Source: Allobosea sp039673065
Lineage (GTDB): Bacteria; Pseudomonadota; Alphaproteobacteria; Rhizobiales; Beijerinckiaceae
DNA length: 64,000 bases
NCBI RefSeq assembly: GCF_039673065.1
Contig: NZ_JBDJKW010000001.1
Coordinates: 186,001 to 250,000 of the forward strand
Direction of reading: 5' to 3'
Under the pieces are notes generated by a model. It worked only from the letters and a program-made list of their open reading frames with translations. It did not search any database and was not told the origin of the DNA. Positions 8,036 to 19,975 of this stretch are shown here, in pieces. Position 1 is the first letter of the stretch, and every line of letters begins with the position of its first letter. The position numbers were made by a program, and so were the translations under genes.

Positions 8036-9340
8036 TCAGCCTGCCATCGCTTTCCTGGCAGGCACCGCCTCGCGGCCGACCAACGCCAGCGCCAGCGCCG
8101 TGATCAGCCCGGCCACCGCCAGATACAGGCCGACATAGCCCAGCCCCCAGTTCGTCGCCAGCCAGGTCGCGATATAGGGCGCGAGCGAGGCGCCGACGAT
8201 GCCGCCGAAGTTGAAGGTGAGCGAGGCGCCGGTATAGCGCACCTCGGTCGGGAACAGCTCGGCCAGCGCCGTGCCGAGCGGGCCGTAGGTGAAGCCCATC
8301 AGCGCGAAGCCGAGGCCGAAGAACAGCAGGACCCCGATCATGCTGCCGGAGCCGAACAGCGGCGACAGCAGCGCGCCGAAACCGGCGATGGCGAGGCTGG
8401 TCCAGAACAGCGTGCGTCGCCGGCCATAGCGATCCGCCAGCAGCGCCGAGATCGGGATGGTCAGCCCGAAGAACACCACGCCGGCCATCTGCATCGGCAG
8501 GAACTGCACGCGGCTGTAGCCGAGCGCCACCGTGCCCCAGCTCAGCGAGAACACCGTCATCAGGTAGAACAGCACGAAGGTGGCGAGCGCCGCCAGCGTG
8601 CCGAGCACCAGCGTCCTTCCATGGCCGGAGACCACGGTCGCCAGCGGCAGGCGCACCCGCTCGCGCTTCTCGATCGTCGCCTGGAAGGCCGGCGTCTCGG
8701 TGATGCGCAGGCGGACATAGAGCCCCATGAACACCAGCAGCGCGCTGGCGATGAAGGGGATGCGCCAGCCGAAGGAGAAGAACTGCGCGTCGGTCAGCAC
8801 CTCCGAGAGCAGCAGGAAGCTGCCCGTGGCGAAGATGAAGCCGATCGGCGCGCCGAGCTGCGGGAACATGCCGTACCAGGCCTCCTTGCCGCGCGGCGCG
8901 TTCTCGGTAGCGAGCAGCACCGCCCCGCCCCACTCGCCGCCGAGCCCGAGCCCCTGGCCGAGCCGGCACAGCGCCAGCAGGAGCGGCGCCAGCACGCCGA
9001 CCTGCGCATAGGTCGGCAGCAGGCCGATCGCCACGGTCGACAGGCCCATCATCATCAGCGCCGCGACCAGCGTCGCCTTGCGGCCGACCCGGTCGCCGAA
9101 ATGGCCGAACACCGCCGCGCCGATCGGCCTTGCGAAAAAGGCGATCGCAAAGGTGGCGAAGGATTGCAGCATGCCCGACGTCGCGTCGGCGCCCGGGAAG
9201 AACAGCTTCGGGAACACCAGCACAGCCGCCGTGGCGTAGATGTAGAAGTCGAAGAACTCGATCGTCGTGCCGACCAGGCTGGCGAACAGGACACGGCGCG
9301 GGGAGTTGCCGCCGCGGGCGGCGGGAGCGGAAGCGGCCAC
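8036..9340 (-). CDS. MFS transporter, metabolite:proton symporter (MHS) type
   Basis: About 434 residues from GTG 9340, preceded by AAGGAT at 9347-9352 with a 6-base spacer. An in-frame TTG lies at 9355. About twelve hydrophobic segments are visible. Signatures of the MHS branch (ShiA/ProP-like) include TTIEFFDFYIYATAA in helix 1 and the loop GHFGDRVGRKATL between helices 2 and 3. GLGLGGEWGGAVLL in helix 4 and ADRYGRRRTLFW in the middle also fit. Such proteins import organic acids or osmolytes with protons, but the substrate cannot be read from sequence. It is divergent from recA. Confidence 0.85.
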   Translation of the reverse strand: MAASAPAARGGNSPRRVLFASLVGTTIEFFDFYIYATAAVLVFPKLFFPGADATSGMLQSFATFAIAFFARPIGAAVFGHFGDRVGRKATLVAALMMMGLSTVAIGLLPTYAQVGVLAPLLLALCRLGQGLGLGGEWGGAVLLATENAPRGKEAWYGMFPQLGAPIGFIFATGSFLLLSEVLTDAQFFSFGWRIPFIASALLVFMGLYVRLRITETPAFQATIEKRERVRLPLATVVSGHGRTLVLGTLAALATFVLFYLMTVFSLSWGTVALGYSRVQFLPMQMAGVVFFGLTIPISALLADRYGRRRTLFWTSLAIAGFGALLSPLFGSGSMIGVLLFFGLGFALMGFTYGPLGTALAELFPTEVRYTGASLTFNFGGIVGASLAPYIATWLATNWGLGYVGLYLAVAGLITALALALVGREAVPARKAMAG

Positions 9341-9468
9341 GGTATAATCCTTCAAAACAGGAGCTTGACGCGACAGGAGGCGCCTCTAGCAGCGCCCGAT
9401 CCATTCGCCAAGCGCATGACGAAACGTCAATTCATAAGACGATGCGCCTATGATGCATGTGAAAAAGA

Positions 9469-9483
9469 GAACGAAAAAAGAAC
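9469..9483. promoter_or_regulatory. LexA (SOS) box upstream of recA
   Basis: GAAC at 9469-9472, seven bases, GAAC at 9480-9483. This is a perfect match to the alphaproteobacterial LexA operator GAAC-N7-GAAC (GTTC-N7-GTTC on the other strand). It is 84 bp upstream of the recA start codon. SOS control of recA is well established in this group. The position supports repression over or near the recA promoter. Confidence 0.85.
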
Positions 9484-9567
9484 TTGCCAATGAGAACAAA
9501 CCATGACCAGATATCCACAGGCGCGGATTTGAGATGTCGTCGCGCCCTGCCATAAGGAGCGGACGTC

Positions 9568-10653
<1,086 letters not shown>

Positions 10654-10678
10654 GCCTTCGCCCCTTCCGGACAGGATC

Positions 10679-10708
10679 ACGGGCGGCCTCGCGGCCGCCC
10701 GTTTCATT
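10679..10708 (+). terminator. intrinsic terminator after recA
   Basis: A 10-bp stem (10679-10688 with 10693-10702) closes on a four-base TCGC loop and is followed by TTTCATTT. It separates recA from alaS and implies that alaS has its own promoter. Confidence 0.8.
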
Positions 10709-10836
10709 TGGCCGGGACGCGCTCATGCGCATGCCGGCCCTTGCGGGCGCTTTCTGGACACGTATGAGTGGGCCGCATAGAACCTTGCGGCCCGCCGGCC
10801 CCGCCGGCCCCTGCCCGAACCAGAGCCAAGATTGCG

Positions 10837-13488
<2,652 letters not shown>

Positions 13489-13511
13489 ACGGGATCGGCG
13501 TCGCCCGGCCC

Positions 13512-14144
13512 ATGCCGTTCTCGCGCCGCGCCGTCATCTGCGGCCTCGCGTTCTGCGCGGGGCCAGCCCTGGCGCGCCAGCCCGCAAAGGCCCCGCCGCC
13601 GACCGCCCAGCCGGCTATCTCCGCACCCCGCAGCCTGATGGCGGGCGCGCCCGCGACGGCGCTCATCAGCCGCGTGCCGGCCGATGCGCGGCTCGCCATC
13701 GCCCGCGTCACCGATCCTGACGACAGGGCGATCGTCGTCGCCCCCGCCGGGGCCGCGGCCTCGGTCTCCCTGCCCTCGCCCGGCGTCGCCGGCCGCTGGG
13801 AGATCAGGCTGCTGCGCGATATCGACGGCCGCCCCGCCGTGCTGCTGCGCCAGCCCCTGGTCACCACGACGCCTGAAGCGACGCTCGCAGCCCCCGCCCG
13901 GATCGCACGCGGGAATGCCCTGCCGGTCCGCGGCATCGGCCCCAATGGCGAGCGCGACCGCGTCGTCTTGGTGCGGCCCGATGCGCCACCCGAAGGCGAC
14001 GGCCCGTATTTCTACCCGGCCGAGAATGTCGAGAGCACCCTCGACGCGCCCGATGAGCCGGGCGCCTACGAGTTGCGCTATGTGATGGTGGCGCCGGTCA
14101 GCGGCAGGATCGTCCTGGCCCGCCGCGCCGTCGCGGTCGACTGA
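13512..14144 (+). CDS. exported protein of unknown function with a beta-sandwich-like repeat
   Basis: 210 residues. The N-terminus is a signal peptide (RRAVICGLAFCAGPALA, cleavage near residue 22). The mature part shows APARIARGNALPVRGIGPNGERD, then PEGDGPYFYP and DEPGAYELRYVMV. This pattern resembles modules at the C-terminus of some secreted von Willebrand A proteins of Rhizobiales. That pattern (alternating hydrophobics, then PGxYELRYV) suggests an Ig-like or beta-sandwich fold in the periplasm. It starts 23 bp after alaS and could be read through from it. No function is assigned. Confidence 0.65.
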   Translation: MPFSRRAVICGLAFCAGPALARQPAKAPPPTAQPAISAPRSLMAGAPATALISRVPADARLAIARVTDPDDRAIVVAPAGAAASVSLPSPGVAGRWEIRLLRDIDGRPAVLLRQPLVTTTPEATLAAPARIARGNALPVRGIGPNGERDRVVLVRPDAPPEGDGPYFYPAENVESTLDAPDEPGAYELRYVMVAPVSGRIVLARRAVAVD

Positions 14145-14253
14145 GGCGCGGCTCCGCCGCGAAACCTCCACGCCTCCGGACCGTACGGCTCGCTCGCATG
14201 GTGCTGGCGGTCACGCCTTGCCGAAGCCGATCCGCACCGGCCACGGCCTGTCA

Positions 14254-14284
14254 TGAAAAAAGCCCGGCCAGAGCGGCCGGGCTT
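14254..14284 (-). terminator. intrinsic terminator after icd
   Basis: A perfect 10-bp stem (14260-14269 with 14275-14284, AAGCCCGGCC pairing GGCCGGGCTT) has a five-base loop. On the minus strand it is followed by a run of about six T. It lies 30 bp beyond the icd stop. It may also stop transcripts from the opposing exported-protein gene. Confidence 0.85.
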
Positions 14285-14313
14285 CGTGTCGTATCGTCGC
14301 TGGCGAGCGCTGC

Positions 14314-15528
14314 TCAGGCGGCCATGGCCTTGCGCAGGTTCTCGGAAACCTTGTCGAGGAAGCCGGTGGTCGAGAGGAACTTCTGGTCGGGGCCGACCAG
14401 CAGCGCGAGGTCCTTGGTCATGTCGCCGGCCTCGACGGTGTCGACCGTGACCTTCTCGAGCAGCGCGGCGAACTTGGCGAGCTCGGCGTTGTCGTCGAGC
14501 TTGGCACGGTGGGCGAGGCCACGCGTCCAGGCGAAGATCGAGGCGATCGAGTTGGTCGAGGTCTCCTTGCCCTTCTGGTGCTCGCGATAGTGGCGGGTCA
14601 CCGTGCCGTGGGCGGCCTCGGCCTCGACGGTCTTGCCGTCCGGCGTCATCAGCACCGAGGTCATCAGGCCGAGCGAGCCGAAGCCCTGCGCCACCGTGTC
14701 GGACTGCACGTCGCCGTCATAGTTCTTGCAGGCCCAGACATAGCCGCCCGACCACTTCATCGCCGAAGCGACCATGTCGTCGATCAGGCGATGCTCGTAG
14801 GTGATGCCCAGCTTCTCGAACTCGGCCTTGAACTCGGCCTCGTAGATCTCCTGGAAGATGTCCTTGAAGCGCCCGTCATAGGTCTTGAGGATAGTGTTCT
14901 TGGTCGAGAGATAGACCGGGTACTTGCGGATCAGGCCGTAGTTGAGCGAGGCGCGGGCGAAGTCGCGGATCGACTCGTCGAGATTGTACATCGCCATGGC
15001 GACGCCGGCGTCGGGGGCCTTGAAGACCTCCTTCTCGATGACGTTGCCGTCCTCGCCGACGAACTTGATCGAGAGCGTCCCCTTGCCGGGGAACTTGAAG
15101 TCGGTGGCGCGGTACTGGTCGCCATAGGCATGGCGGCCGATCACGATCGGCTGGGTCCAGCCCGGCACCAGGCGCGGCACGTTCTTGCAGATGATCGGCT
15201 CGCGGAAGATCACACCGCCGAGGATGTTGCGGATCGTGCCGTTCGGCGACTTCCACATCTGCTTGAGGTTGAACTCCTTCACGCGCGCCTCGTCGGGCGT
15301 GATGGTGGCGCACTTCACGGCGACGCCATGCTTCTTGGTGGCGTTGGCCGCGTCGATGGTGACCTGGTCGTTGGTGGCGTCGCGGTTCTCGACCGAGAGA
15401 TCGTAATAGTCCAGCTCGAGATCGAGATAGGGGAAGATCAGGGTGTCCTTGATCTTCTGCCAGATGATGCGGGTCATCTCGTCGCCGTCCATGTCGACGA
15501 CGGGATTGGCGACCTTGATCTTGCTCAT
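14314..15528 (-). CDS. icd: NADP-dependent isocitrate dehydrogenase
   Basis: 404 residues from ATG 15528. The frame is open further upstream, but MSKIKVANPVVDMDGDEMTR is the family start. Recognisable blocks include SPNGTIRNILGG with substrate-binding residues and KYPVYLSTKNTILKTYDGRFKD. SGGYVWACKNYDGDVQSD (metal-binding Asp residues) and EAAHGTVTRHY are also clear. This is the homodimeric eukaryote-like type found in alphaproteobacteria. It oxidises isocitrate to 2-oxoglutarate and CO2 in the TCA cycle and makes NADPH. It is monocistronic, with its own terminator. Confidence 0.96.
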   Translation of the reverse strand: MSKIKVANPVVDMDGDEMTRIIWQKIKDTLIFPYLDLELDYYDLSVENRDATNDQVTIDAANATKKHGVAVKCATITPDEARVKEFNLKQMWKSPNGTIRNILGGVIFREPIICKNVPRLVPGWTQPIVIGRHAYGDQYRATDFKFPGKGTLSIKFVGEDGNVIEKEVFKAPDAGVAMAMYNLDESIRDFARASLNYGLIRKYPVYLSTKNTILKTYDGRFKDIFQEIYEAEFKAEFEKLGITYEHRLIDDMVASAMKWSGGYVWACKNYDGDVQSDTVAQGFGSLGLMTSVLMTPDGKTVEAEAAHGTVTRHYREHQKGKETSTNSIASIFAWTRGLAHRAKLDDNAELAKFAALLEKVTVDTVEAGDMTKDLALLVGPDQKFLSTTGFLDKVSENLRKAMAA

Positions 15529-15764
15529 GCGATTGCGACCCCTGTTCTGGCCAGTCTGGAATCGTCCCGGGCTGCAGCGCGGAACGCCGCGGCGGGCTCG
15601 CGCGCTTCCTAGCGGGTTCCGCGCGAGGGGGAAAGCCGGCCTTTTGGGCAAGCGGCGCGCCATCGCCGCAGGGCGCCGCCGCGGCTCATGCTGCACTGCC
15701 GCATTCTCGGCACCTTCGGGTGGCACCCTGCGCCCTCGATTGTCTATGCCCGGCCTCCGTTCCC

Positions 15765-16586
15765 GTGACCAGCAGCACCGCTCGCCACGCCGCTCTCGCC
15801 CTTCTCGCGACCGGCTGCCTCCTCTCCTCCCCCGCCCCGGCGAGCCCGGCGCCCAATGGCGAGGAGGCGAAGCCGCAGGCAACGGCCGGCCGCTTCGAGC
15901 TGGCGGCCCTGCCCGACGCGCCCTTCTGGGAGACCGAAGACGAGCCTGAGCAGGCGATCCTCGCCATTCCGAGCTTCATCGCGCCCCATCTCGACAAGAG
16001 CGTCGCCTTCGGCGAGCGCGCCCGCCGCAACGGGCTGGCGCGCGCCGAGCTGGAGGCGGCGACGATCCGGCGCGGCTTCACCGCGCCGACTGACAGGCCC
16101 TATGCCGCCACCGAGCGCGCCGTCGGGGTGCGCCTCGGCCAGAACCCGCTCTCGCTCGAGACCTCGCTGGTCAGCGGCACCGGCACCTGGGAGGGCAAGG
16201 ACACCCGTCTCAACTGGGCGCTGCGGCGCCGCGGCGGCGCCGAGAGCAACGGGCTGCGCTGGGGCTGGGGCACGGGCGGCGGGGTCGGCATGAGCGGCAG
16301 CACCAGCCAGAACGCCAGCGCCAGCCTCGGCTACAGCCATTCGCTGTTCGACATGGTGACGCTGACCTCGGAGATCGCGCTGGCCTCCTCCTACGCCTTC
16401 GCCAGCCACGCCCAGCCGGATGCGAGCCTGACCCCGCAGGTCCAGATCGTCACCGACCTCAGCAGCACGCTGTCGACACCGTGGAAGACGGTGCTCGACG
16501 TCAAGCTGAACCGGCAGCTGCCGCTGACCGGGGGCGACCCTCAGAGCAACGCCTCGGCGATGCTGCGCCTGCAGTTCCGCCCATAG
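15765..16586 (+). CDS. exported protein of unknown function, beta-strand-rich C-terminus
   Basis: 273 residues if started at GTG 15765, which gives a signal peptide (TARHAALALLATGCLLSS). An upstream GTG at 15720 is in frame but adds non-signal-like residues. After about residue 100 the protein shows alternating short amphipathic stretches. These are rich in Gly, Ser, Asn and Trp, such as RLNWALRRRGGAESNGLRWGWG and SASLGYSHSLFDMVTL. It ends MLRLQFRP, with an aromatic two residues before the end. That pattern suggests an outer-membrane or periplasmic beta-barrel-like domain, as an inference only. It is divergent from icd across about 236 bp with no other gene. Confidence 0.6.
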   Translation: MTSSTARHAALALLATGCLLSSPAPASPAPNGEEAKPQATAGRFELAALPDAPFWETEDEPEQAILAIPSFIAPHLDKSVAFGERARRNGLARAELEAATIRRGFTAPTDRPYAATERAVGVRLGQNPLSLETSLVSGTGTWEGKDTRLNWALRRRGGAESNGLRWGWGTGGGVGMSGSTSQNASASLGYSHSLFDMVTLTSEIALASSYAFASHAQPDASLTPQVQIVTDLSSTLSTPWKTVLDVKLNRQLPLTGGDPQSNASAMLRLQFRP

Positions 16587-16666
16587 GCGCCAGACGCATG
16601 CCGGCGTGCCGGCCGCGAAGGGCAAGGCGCTTCCCCACCGGCAGGGACAGCCTCTAGACTGCCGGC

Positions 16667-17389
16667 ATGCAGAATACGCCTTCCGAACAATTCGCCCTCG
16701 TCACCGGCGGCACCCGCGGCATCGGCGCCGGCGTCGCGCTGTCCCTGGCCGAAGCCGGCTATGCCGTGCTCGCCACCGGCCTTACCGACGCGGAGGTCGC
16801 GGCCGCCCCGCCCCATCCCGCGATCCGGCATGCCCGGCTCGACGTGACCCGTGACGACGAGGTCGCCGCCATCGTCGCCGGCTGCCCGCGCCTCGATGCG
16901 CTGGTGAACTGCGCCGGCATGATCCAGCGCGGCGGCAAGGAATTCGAGATCGAGGCCTTCCGGCTCACCGTCGAGGTCAACCTGACCGGCACGATGCGCA
17001 TGTGCCTGGCCGCCCGCGAGAAGCTCGCCGCGAACGGAGGCGCCATCGTCAACACCGCCTCGATGCTGACCTTCCAGGGCTCGCCCTTCGCGCCCGGCTA
17101 TGCGGCGTCGAAGGGCGGCGTCGGGCAGCTCACAAAATCGCTCGCCGCGGCCTGGGCAGCGGAAGGCATCCGCGTCAACGCCGTGGCGCCCGGCTGGATC
17201 GCCACCGAGCTGACCCGGCCGCTGGTCGAGGACGCCGCGCGTTCGGCGCCGATCCTGGCCCGCACGCCGATGAACCGCTGGGGCGAGCCCGCCGATATCG
17301 GTGGTGCCGTGCTGTTCCTGCTCTCGGACGCGGCGCGCTTCGTCACCGGCTCGATCCTGCCGGTCGACGGCGGCTATCTCGCGGTCTGA
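16667..17389 (+). CDS. short-chain dehydrogenase/reductase (SDR)
   Basis: 240 residues. The cofactor motif TGGTRGIGAG is at about 13-22. The NCAG motif is near residue 81. The catalytic Ser lies in IVNTASML, with the Tyr/Lys pair in GYAASKGG. The C-terminal pattern DAARFVTGSILPVDGGYLAV is classical-SDR type. It would reduce or oxidise a carbonyl/alcohol with NAD(P)H. The cupin gene follows 86 bp downstream on the same strand, and both could act on the same small aromatic or sugar substrate. The substrate is not readable. Confidence 0.85.
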   Translation: MQNTPSEQFALVTGGTRGIGAGVALSLAEAGYAVLATGLTDAEVAAAPPHPAIRHARLDVTRDDEVAAIVAGCPRLDALVNCAGMIQRGGKEFEIEAFRLTVEVNLTGTMRMCLAAREKLAANGGAIVNTASMLTFQGSPFAPGYAASKGGVGQLTKSLAAAWAAEGIRVNAVAPGWIATELTRPLVEDAARSAPILARTPMNRWGEPADIGGAVLFLLSDAARFVTGSILPVDGGYLAV

Positions 17390-17475
17390 GGCGGACGAAA
17401 GCCGGAGAGACCGGCAGGCGCCGCGGCTGCGCGGCCGCCGGTCGAGACAACCAAGAACAAATGGGAGGCGTCGCG

Positions 17476-18021
17476 ATGAGCGAGCAGAAGCACATGCCGG
17501 TCCAGGCCACGACGGAGGAGCGCTGGACGCCCTACCGCCATCCCCAGCCGAAGGAATCCCCGCCCGAGCTCGTCGTCCCGAACGTCATTCCGACCGACGA
17601 GCGCGTCTGGGTACCGGTCGACGACAATGTCTGGTTCCGCCCGCTGCTGCTCTGCGTCTCGCGCGGCTACTGGATGAACCTGCTCAAGGTCCGCAAGGCC
17701 GGCGTGCTCTCGCGCCACCGCCATCCGCTGCCTGTGCACGGCTACGTGCTCAAGGGCACCTGGCGCTATCTCGAGCACGACTGGGTCGCGACCGAGGGCT
17801 CCTATGTCTACGAGGCGCCCGGCGAGACGCACACGCTGGTGGTCGACCCCGATGTCGAGGAGATGATCACCATGTTCCAGGTCAACGGCGCGATGATCTA
17901 TGTCGACCCGGACGGCAAGTGCCTCGGCTATGACGATGTCTTCACCCGCATCGACAAGTGCCGCGCGCATTACGCGACGAACGGGCTGGGCGCCGACTAC
18001 GTCGACCAGTTCATCCGCTGA
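17476..18021 (+). CDS. cupin-domain protein, 2,4'-dihydroxyacetophenone dioxygenase-like
   Basis: 181 residues from ATG 17476, with GGAGG at 17464-17468. An in-frame ATG at 17461 is less likely because it precedes that ribosome site. A single cupin barrel is visible, with metal-ligand motif SRHRHPLPVHGYVLKG (two His plus Glu/His further on) and GETHTLVV in motif 2. The conserved block FRPLLLCVSRGYWMNLLKVRKAG fits the family annotated as 2,4'-dihydroxyacetophenone dioxygenase. Members bind iron and may cleave aromatic ketones, but most are uncharacterised. It converges on fliX with 30 bp between the stops. Confidence 0.8.
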   Translation: MSEQKHMPVQATTEERWTPYRHPQPKESPPELVVPNVIPTDERVWVPVDDNVWFRPLLLCVSRGYWMNLLKVRKAGVLSRHRHPLPVHGYVLKGTWRYLEHDWVATEGSYVYEAPGETHTLVVDPDVEEMITMFQVNGAMIYVDPDGKCLGYDDVFTRIDKCRAHYATNGLGADYVDQFIR

Positions 18022-18051
18022 AGCCAGGTAGCCGCGCGCTGCGGCGGCGGT

Positions 18052-18462
18052 TCAGCGGCCGAGCTTGGCCAGCTCGACAGCGGCGCGCAGCTCGATATGG
18101 GCGAGGATCTCGTCGAGGCGCGGATCGTCGCTGGCCTCGCGGCGGGCCGACAGCATCGCCTTGATCCGGTCGAGCTCGGCGATCTGCACGCGGCCCGACA
18201 GCAGCGCCGCCTTGAGCCGGTCGAGCCCGTCGAGCAGGTCCTGCCCGCGCCTGGCCTGGCGCCGGCGCCGCTCCTGCCCGTTCTCCTCGGCCTGCACGGC
18301 GAGCAGCCCGTCGAGGGAGCCGGCATGGCCGACAGCGCCCGCCTGGGTGCCCGCGGCACTTTCGCGCGACGAGGGCAGGCTGAAGCCGGCGCCGCTGCCG
18401 GCACGGCCGCGCTGGGTCGCCGATGTGGAGGTGATGGCCGCGCGCTGGTCGATACGGATCAT
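18052..18462 (-). CDS. fliX: flagellar assembly regulator FliX
   Basis: 136 residues. The conserved C-terminal half is visible: LLAVQAEENGQERRRRQARRGQDLLDGLDRLKAALLSG. It closes with DPRLDEILAHIELRAAVELAKLG, the FliX signature. In Caulobacter FliX couples completion of the early basal body to activity of FlbD, the sigma-54 activator, and is divergent from flgI. The same arrangement is seen here. A CtrA-like site lies upstream on its strand at 18533-18551. The N-terminus is low complexity. Confidence 0.9.
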   Translation of the reverse strand: MIRIDQRAAITSTSATQRGRAGSGAGFSLPSSRESAAGTQAGAVGHAGSLDGLLAVQAEENGQERRRRQARRGQDLLDGLDRLKAALLSGRVQIAELDRIKAMLSARREASDDPRLDEILAHIELRAAVELAKLGR

Positions 18463-18532
18463 GGCGCTCTCGAAAATGGGGCCGAAGGCGGCACGGGGAC
18501 GTCACCCGCCCCGTCCTCGATAAGCCGCCATC

Positions 18533-18551
18533 ATGGTTAAGGCCGGGTAAA
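18533..18551 (-). promoter_or_regulatory. CtrA-like site upstream of fliX
   Basis: Read on the minus strand: TTTA (18551-18548), seven bases, TTAACCAT (18540-18533). It has one mismatch in the left half and a perfect extended right half. It lies about 70 bp before the fliX start. In Caulobacter fliX is a CtrA-dependent class II gene, which supports the call. Confidence 0.55.
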
Positions 18552-18666
18552 CGGCCCGGCAGGAATTGCCGCACCCGGCAGGTTTGGACATGGCGATGAC
18601 GGCCCGGCCATCTGGCACGAAATCCGTAAAGCACTGATTCAGAACATCATTATCATTCTCGCTATC

Positions 18667-18682
18667 TGGCACGCGCTTCGCA
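18667..18682 (+). promoter_or_regulatory. sigma-54 type promoter of flgI
   Basis: TGGCACG at 18667-18673, four bases, then TTCGCA at 18677-18682. GG and GC have the required ten-base spacing, and only one position departs from TGGCACG-N4-TTGCA. It sits 40 bp before the flgI start codon, leaving a leader of about 25-30 bases. A second TGGCACG at 18613 lacks the -12 GC and is probably not a promoter. Confidence 0.65.
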
Positions 18683-18721
18683 GGGGACAGGTTCGAGTTC
18701 GCCTGTCCGCCCGGAGCCTTC

Positions 18722-19975
18722 ATGCACCGTCTCCCGTCCCTCCGCCGCCTGCTGATCCTGGCCGCCGCCATGCTGCCGGTCGCGACGGCGTGGGCGGCGG
18801 ACCTAGCTTCGCAGCCGCAGCCCCAGGCCCAGACCGGCGCCCGCGTCATCCAGCGCGGCGGCGCGGCGGCGGCCGGCGTCGCCCCCTCCTCCTTCGGCGG
18901 CAATGCCGGAGCGAGCGGAACGCCTGGCGCCGCACTGTCCCGCATCAAGGACCTCGCCTCGGTCGAGGGCGTCCGCAGCAACCAGATTCTCGGCTACGGC
19001 ATCGTGGTCGGCCTGAACGGCACCGGCGACACGCTGAACAACGCCCCCTTCACCAAGCAGTCGCTGCAGGCGATGCTGGAACGGCTCGGCGTCAACACCC
19101 GCGGCGCCAACATGCGCACCGCCAATGTCGCCGCCGTGATGGTGACGGCGAACCTGCCGCCCTTCGCCACCCAGGGCACCCGGCTCGACGTCACGGTCTC
19201 CGCGCTCGGCGACGCCAAGTCGCTGCAGGGCGGAACGCTGCTGGCGACGCCGCTGCTCGGCGCCGACGGCGAGGTCTACGCCGTTTCGCAGGGCCCGGTC
19301 GCGATCGCCGGCTTCTCGGCCGAGGCCGATGCCGCCAAGATCACCCGCGGCGTTCCGACGGTCGGGCGTATTGCCAATGGCGGCCTGGTCGAGCGCGAGA
19401 TCGACTTCGCACTGAACAAGCTCAAGACGCTGCGCCTTTCGCTGCGCAACCCGGACCTGACCACGGCGCGCCGCATCGCCGCCGCGATCAACGACTTCAT
19501 CGGCGGCGATTCCGCCGAACCCACCGACCCGTCGACCATCGTCCTGCAGATCCCCCCGCGCTTCCAGGGCAACATGATCCGCCTGCTCACCGACATCGAG
19601 CAGTTGCGCGTCGAGCCCGACCAGACCGCGCGCGTTGTCATCGACGAGCGCTCCGGCATCATCGTGATGGGCCGCGACGTGCGCGTCTCCACCGTCGCGG
19701 TCGCCCAGGGCAACCTCACGGTCACGATCAGCGAGGAGCCGCAGGTCAGCCAGCCCGAAGGCTTCTCGGACGGGCGCACCGTCGTGGTGCCGCGCTCCAC
19801 CGTGAAGGTCGACACCGAGGGCCGCAACAAGCTCGCCCTCGTCAAGGAGAGCGTCACCCTGCGCGAGCTCGTCGACGGCCTCAACGCGCTCGGCATCGGC
19901 CCGCGCGACCTGATCTCCATTCTCCAGGCCATCAAGACGGCCGGCGCCCTCCAGGCCGACATCGAGGTGATGTGA
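18722..19975 (+). CDS. flgI: flagellar P-ring protein FlgI
   Basis: 417 residues. A signal peptide covers residues 1 to about 27 (LLILAAAMLPVATAWA). The mature part follows the FlgI pattern: RIKDLASVEGVRSNQILGYGIVVGLNGTGD, then NTRGANMRTANVAAVMVTANLPPFA. It ends LRELVDGLNALGIGPRDLISILQAIKTAGALQADIEVM. FlgI forms the P ring around the rod in the peptidoglycan layer. A low-complexity Ala/Gln insert (about 28-70) follows the signal. The stop overlaps the flgJ start (TGATG). A sigma-54-like promoter precedes it. Confidence 0.96.
   Translation: MHRLPSLRRLLILAAAMLPVATAWAADLASQPQPQAQTGARVIQRGGAAAAGVAPSSFGGNAGASGTPGAALSRIKDLASVEGVRSNQILGYGIVVGLNGTGDTLNNAPFTKQSLQAMLERLGVNTRGANMRTANVAAVMVTANLPPFATQGTRLDVTVSALGDAKSLQGGTLLATPLLGADGEVYAVSQGPVAIAGFSAEADAAKITRGVPTVGRIANGGLVEREIDFALNKLKTLRLSLRNPDLTTARRIAAAINDFIGGDSAEPTDPSTIVLQIPPRFQGNMIRLLTDIEQLRVEPDQTARVVIDERSGIIVMGRDVRVSTVAVAQGNLTVTISEEPQVSQPEGFSDGRTVVVPRSTVKVDTEGRNKLALVKESVTLRELVDGLNALGIGPRDLISILQAIKTAGALQADIEVM

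Noticed and set aside
18613..18628. Second TGGCACG upstream of flgI as a tandem sigma-54 promoter
   Set aside because: The -12 half reads CCGTA and lacks the needed GC, unlike the copy at 18667.
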